28,639 bases of DNA from Spirogloea muscicola (Eukaryota; Streptophyta; Zygnematophyceae; Spirogloeales; Spirogloeaceae): NCBI GenBank assembly GCA_009602725.1, contig WELB01000006.1:347398-376036 (forward strand), read 5' to 3'. A program made the translations under genes and the position numbers. Positions 23,501 through 28,639 of the stretch are shown in pieces. The stretch's first letter is position 1. Each line of letters starts with the position of its first letter. Under the pieces are notes generated by a model that saw only the letters and a program-made list of their open reading frames with translations, was not told the DNA's origin and did no database searches.

Positions 23501-26500
23501 CCTGTGATGCGCAAGCATCTGACATGCCATTAGCAAGGTAGCCTACTGAGCTATGGCTCCATGATTATTGACCATAATAACAAGGCTTGCCTGATTGTGG
23601 TCTGGAAATGGAATGATGGAGGCACACACGCCCAGGATCATTGAGGGATGTATTTCACAGTGAGTATACGTTTGAGAGTACGCTCCCTCAGGATTCATTC
23701 TAGCCTGAGTGACATCCTGTGCCAGATGCCAAACACATATGTCAAAGCATGCAGGATGAAGTATGTAATAGAACATCTATTAGCAATAGCTTATCTCAAG
23801 AGCTTGACTGACCAAAGGGCTGGCTGTTCATGCATTTGGCTATTGTGAGGTTACCCTGATTGTCATCGCTATCATTGTGGTCTCTTCCTCTGTGGTATCC
23901 ACATACTCAATCAAGCCTCTTTGAACCAACGCATTCCATCCTATCTCAGGTGGCGCATCTTCCTGCATCCAACACACAATGTCACTAAGAGGTTGCTGTG
24001 TAGGACGTCAGACCGCATACATGCAAATGTAAGTGGGTGCCAAAGCCTGTCATCCTGCAGGTTTGTCAAGTCAGTGGGCTTCACCCTTGCTTGTAGGTCT
24101 GCAATGTCAGACTTCTTGATGAGCAATCGTTGCTTCTCAACAATGAAGAGTGGTCTGCTGCACCGCCCATAGTCAGTGTAGAGCCGCAGCTCCTTCAAGC
24201 GGATGTCTCTGACCACACCAACTTCCTGGCTGACATCAACCTGGAGATGCCACAACGCTGCGTTTAAGCTTTTGTGTCCTCACAAGGTGAGCACAAGAAG
24301 GTAGTTCTGACGGACTGAGCTTCGTCTTACCTTCCGTCTCAGCTGTCTCAAGGTACGGACTAGATGGTCTGGATCTCGGTGGATGCCCACCCATGCACCG
24401 TTTACGAAGATCTTGGTTGCATGTGGAATGACTGAGGGTGATATTTCCTGCTCAACCACAATATGATGAGGAAGTAACCCAGTAAGTCAAAGACCAGTAG
24501 CCACTTCGACTGCGAAGGCTTCTCTCATAATAAAGTGAGGAGGCAAAAGATCTCTTGAAACGGGTCTGTACTTGAGGTGCATGCATGTACGTTCCAAGTA
24601 ATCCTACCTCCAGGTTATCAGTAGTCCACTCCTCCAAAAATTCCAGGATTGGAGCAGCAGCAGAACCAACTGTGACGTATGTCATCAAAGCCAAGTTCTT
24701 CACAAGTCCTACAGCCTGCAGAAAGAGCAACCCAGTCAGTACTGCTTGATGACTGAAGACCTTGGCATACTCTTGCGCACCAGGTCTTGTAAGATGGTAA
24801 CGGCTGCTGATATCAAGGAATCGGCTGTAAACTGCCAGCCAGATGCATACAGGGAAGAGAGGTAGGATGCCTGCATGAAGCCTAGCACTGACCTGGCCCT
24901 CTGGTGTCTCCGCAGGGCACATGATGCCCCACAATGAATTGTGAAGCTGCCTTGGCTTGGCCAATTTCCCTGTTGGAAACGACACCGATGCTTAGGGTTG
25001 TCCTTGTTAGCTGAAGATAAGCAGCAAACATGCCGCATGCAGGCCTCATGAGAATATTGACTTGTACATTTTCAAGAGTCTGACCTTCTCGCCCGATGGG
25101 AGAGTTGAGGCGGCGGAGATGTGACAAGGTGGATGCATAGGTGAGCCTGTTTAGCACTTGGGAGACCCCCGCTCTTGTGCCTGCCGCATTGGCCTGGCCC
25201 CAGTTGCCTGTAGCTAGCGAGTACTTCAGTCCACTTGTAATTGTCTTTGCCTTGACAGCATATGCCAGATTGACCTCCTTCCCATTGTCCACACACTGCC
25301 TCAAGAGTGGAGACATGAGAAGAAGGTTGTCAGACATTGTTATTAGAGTCTTCCAAGACAATCTTGTGACTTGGATCAATCACAGTGCAGGTCTGCTGAT
25401 GTGCACAAGCTAGGTGATCACCACAACAAGGAGTTCACCTTCTGAAGGTACATTCTGACATCCTTTGTGAGCTTCCTGAAGAGCTGCAAGAATTGAACAA
25501 AGACCAGGTGAAAGCATCATTAGCTTGATCACGATAAATATTGCAGCTGCAAGGCCACAGTTGTTGCTCACAATAATGCAAGAGCCCTATGGTCAGTCCT
25601 GCATCCTGCTGATTTAGTGAAATGATTAAAATCAAGGCCGTTTCATTGTGCTCATCACCATGCGGAAGAGGCCACTGAGGAGGGGCCCAGCTAGATCCAG
25701 TCGCTTGTTGCCATAGTGGTCACGATCATCCTCGGCCCGCCGACCCAAAGCGCAAAGGAGGAGACGGTGGATCATATACCTGCTCGCTCAAAGAATGATA
25801 CATTAGGTACCTCAAATACTATGTGGTGAAAGATGTTAAGAAATCAGTCATTGTCCATAAACCATGCACTCTACATGTACTCAAGCAGACGAGCAAGTGT
25901 CCCCCTACCCAATGAAGTAAGCCTTCTTTGTCTCGCAAAACTCGCCGACTCCAACATGAGGGAGCAGCTCCTTCTGCAATATCTCCTTTGCATATCTGTT
26001 GAAAACAGACGTGAGTGAACCCTAAGACTTAGTATGTGCATAGTACGTTTTCAAACGATACAACATCTCTTTGACCAATTGCTGATAGTGTCAGGCACCC
26101 ACTTGATACGCTTCTCTTTTGTAACACCAACAGTGCTGCCACGCTTGCCAATGTAGTCCAAGGCAACCTGGGGCAAAGCAATGGTTGCGGATCTTTCAGA
26201 AAGACTTGCTGATAGGTAGCAGCAAGCAGGTACAAGTCGTCGCACAAGAGATCCAGCTTGATCCAATGGCTCACAAATGCCCAAGGCTGTGCAACTTGGG
26301 GTCTGCTAGATGAATTACTGACTTGCTGGTTTTGAATGACAAAGGCCTCCTCAAGGGAGGGACGCAGGAGCTCCATCATGGCTGTGTCGTTGAAGTCATA
26401 GCAGATGTGTTCAAGAATGTCTTTGTCGGCGACAAAGCCAAGGGCTCTGAAGAGGACAATGATGGGAATCTCGGTCCTGATGTAGGGTATGGTAGCTCGA

Positions 26501-28136
26501 ATGTACTGGCCAGACGCTCCCTGCATCACATATCCGTGCTCATCCAAATTTCAGCTAGGGATACCGATAAATTAAGCAGATATTTGGAGTCATCTGGCTT
26601 CCTAAAGATACCTCGCAATAATCAGCCAGAGTTGCAAGTAATCAGCTGGTGTACTCCTCTACTAGCAGTAGCAGGACTGTCGTGTACCTACCCCTTTGGC
26701 ACCAGCTCGAGAGAGCATGCGGATGAACATGGTGCTGGCGGGCCGGTTCTGCGACTCCGCCATGGAACGAACTTCGCAGACAAAGGCGTACTTGTTGGGC
26801 TGCCGCTTCTTGAAGACGTACACGTGGTTGGTGCTCATGCGCTCCTGCGCAATCAGGACCTTCTCGCTCCCGTTGATGATGAAGTAACCCCCTTGGTCAT
26901 ATGGGCACTCTCCCAGCTCCGTGAGGTCTTTGTCACTGACATCATTCAGGGTGCAGTAATTTGAGCGCAGCATGATGGGAACCTGGACACAACCAGGCAT
27001 ACAGAAGGATCAGTACTGTTCGATGGCTAATCAGCACACAAGAGAGTTAGCAGGTTAGTGCATGCAGCCTATATGGCAAGGCGGTACAGTAGGTAAGCTC
27101 CTTCAGGTGCTTGACAAGATGTGTACCTGCACCCAGGATTGAGAAGCAGCAGCTCAGAGGCGAGGACTGGCGAAGCTCACCTTCCCAATGAAGACCTTAG
27201 TGAGCTCCTCAGTGTCCACCTCCTCCTCACCATCCTCCCCGCGCTTGATTGTCGTCTTGGTGATGTCCACGTAGAGAGGCGCGGAGTACGTCAGGTTGCG
27301 CAGGCGCGCCGCCTTGGGGAAGAGGGTGGCTGTCTCGCCGTCGGACTCGGTCATCATGGGCTTGCTGAGGTAAATCTGCCCGAAGTTGATCTTGTACGTC
27401 ATCTGTTGGCAAGCCAGGGGTCACACGGAAACGGGGGCTGAGGAAGCCCAATGGCGCTGCAATAGAAGCTGCGCTGATCCTGAGCTACGCCGCGCCGGCC
27501 AGTGACACTCACTTACGAGTGAATGTTGCTGACACTAAGCGAATTGGACCTTGTAATGATACATGAGACAAGTTTGTGGTGGGTTGAAGCTTGACTTGGC
27601 ACAATACCGTGACGTAGCTGCGTTCGCTCACTTTACTTCAGACCTTGATGCATCTACAAAATACTTAGTAAAAGGTGGTGCACGATTGACCGTAGTACCG
27701 AAGTGTCAAAACAACCACAACTTACTTCGCTTACCAGTGAAACATGACGTCTTGTCTAGGTTGAGCGATGCTTTACAACAGACTAGCAGCGGACTGGCGA
27801 TCCAGTGTATAAGGACTAACACAGCGGCGAGCAAATAGGAGCGGGGCAGCCAATCCGAGAGAGAGGGGCTCGAGGCCCGGAGGTGGCGGCTCGGCTCACC
27901 TCGCCGAGCTCCACGGGGCGGCCGGGGTTGTGCTGCGACTCGGGCCGGACCTCGATGTCCGCGGACTCGTCCACGATCTCCTGCATCGTGTTCTGGATGA
28001 ACTCGTTGAACGAGTCCAGCTGCTGCCGCACCAGGCCCTTCTCCTCGAAGTAGGCGCTGATGACCGTCCACGCGTCCTCCTGCGTGATCTCCTCCTCCTC
28101 GCCCTCGCCCGCCTCGTCATGGTCCCCGCCGTACAT
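20514..28136 (-). CDS. RPB2: RPB2, RNA polymerase II second-largest subunit
   Basis: RPB2 forms one half of the Pol II active-centre cleft in the nucleus. The gene is complete: 25 exons, complement(20514-20618, 20811-21050, 21368-21694, 21878-22033, 22142-22285, 22471-22524, 22687-22756, 22891-23006, 23127-23222, 23365-23442, 23591-23716, 23855-23962, 24085-24240, 24331-24447, 24608-24715, 24893-24969, 25085-25295, 25439-25483, 25659-25779, 25909-25995, 26103-26167, 26323-26520, 26692-26982, 27181-27402, 27900-28136), 1184 residues against about 1174 in human. Landmarks in order are [109 protein letters not shown] (about 792, hybrid-binding and active-centre region), [30 protein letters not shown] and [14 protein letters not shown]-terminal zinc site has Cys at about 1121, 1124, 1139 and 1142. 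The invertebrate/fungal-type end APRMMT is extended by RYAVPKKKK. Intron 23443-23590 has a GC donor. The donor after 24085 was chosen from alternatives by family alignment. Confidence 0.98.
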
Positions 28137-28411
28137 GGCGGCCGCCCCCTCTCCGGCGGCCGCCGCCGGCGCCTCCGCCCCCGCCGCCGCCGCCGCCGCC
28201 GCCGCCGGAGAAGCCGCGGTCTAGGGTTTGCTGTTGTGCGACGAGGCAGGTCAGGTCTGAGGGTTTGGTATTTCTACTACAAGTAATATTCTGACTCATT
28301 GTCGGATTGTGGGAGCTCGGTGGTGATTCAACATCTGCCCATGAGCCACTCTTGCTTGGCACTCGCCGGCCTGAAAGAATCACATCCTGTGTTGCATCCA
28401 AATACGCTCCG

Positions 28412-28449
<38 letters not shown>

Positions 28450-28639
28450 TGCCTCCACCGCCGCCGCAGCCGCCGTCGCCGCCGCTATTTCCGCTTCCCC
28501 AGAGAGCTCGGCGGCTGAGATCTGAATGGCGCCTCAGCCTGTCCGCCGCGGCGGCGGCGTCTTTGGCGACCGGCGACGGACTTGAAGCTCGGCGAAAGCC
28601 GGCGGCGGCGTGTGCGGCGCGGCCAGCGCGGGCGGCGAG
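28137..28639. repeat. RPB2 upstream region with (GCC)n tracts
   Basis: The region upstream of the RPB2 ATG contains (GCC)n runs at 28180-28207 and 28412-28449. The nearer run starts about 45 bp from the start codon and so probably lies in the 5' UTR as CGG repeats on the transcribed strand. A telo-box-like TAGGGTTT occurs near 28224. The last 120 bp is very GC-rich, and a + strand ATG at 28525 opens only 19 codons. The start of a divergent neighbour is possible but not supported. Confidence 0.6.

Noticed and set aside
24016-24084. Extension of the RPB2 exon into a reading frame with [16 protein letters not shown]
   Set aside because: The GT donor after 24085 gives correct phase and near-normal family spacing; the extension has no in-phase GT donor.
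26323-26964. 213-codon + strand frame
   Set aside because: It covers the antisense of two RPB2 exons and the intron between them, and resembles no family.
28307-28579. Polyalanine + strand frame and ATG at 28525 as the start of a divergent gene
   Set aside because: Generated by the (GCC)n tract; the ATG frame stops after 19 codons and no splice-supported continuation is visible before the window ends.

Overview
The window is nuclear DNA from an intron-rich eukaryote, most likely a green-lineage alga. It has about 64 short spliceosomal introns (mostly 90-350 bp) inside GC-rich exons, many (GCC/CGG)n tracts, and plant-type telomere-like motifs (TTTAGGG/CCCTAAA) in introns. The EMC4 gene carries the plant-style core 'KAWEAAQAPFKNL...MWMAGNT'. 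CFAP20 would fit a ciliated organism, although land plants also keep the gene. I cannot name the species. There is no prokaryotic operon, CRISPR array or intact transposon.

Five protein genes can be assembled exon by exon, with phases that agree at every annotated junction except one containing an N. From left to right they are: FANCL (+, 5'-truncated by the window start, 1-3553), the Fanconi anaemia RING E3 ligase; CFAP20/BUG22 (-, 3967-5605), complete; EMC4 (+, 6439-7436), with its 5' exon(s) not found; SPT6 (-, 8386-19183), 23 exons; and RPB2 (-, 20514-28136), 25 exons, complete. FANCL/CFAP20 and EMC4/SPT6 are convergent pairs, CFAP20/EMC4 is divergent, and SPT6 and RPB2 are tandem on the minus strand with RPB2 upstream.

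Three genes serve unrelated housekeeping roles: interstrand-crosslink repair, cilium structure, and membrane-protein insertion into the ER. SPT6 and RPB2 work in the same machine: Spt6 is a histone chaperone and elongation factor that travels with RNA polymerase II, and RPB2 is the polymerase's second-largest subunit.

I found no undescribed system. The most unusual points are at the gene-architecture level. Six of about 64 introns use GC-AG splice sites. Degenerate telomere-like blocks in introns of three genes all read CCCTAAA on the sense strand. Introns in SPT6 and RPB2 are strongly biased to phase 0. FANCL has an insertion of about 21 residues inside its RING. A single N in SPT6 exon 2 is exactly the base that breaks the reading frame.
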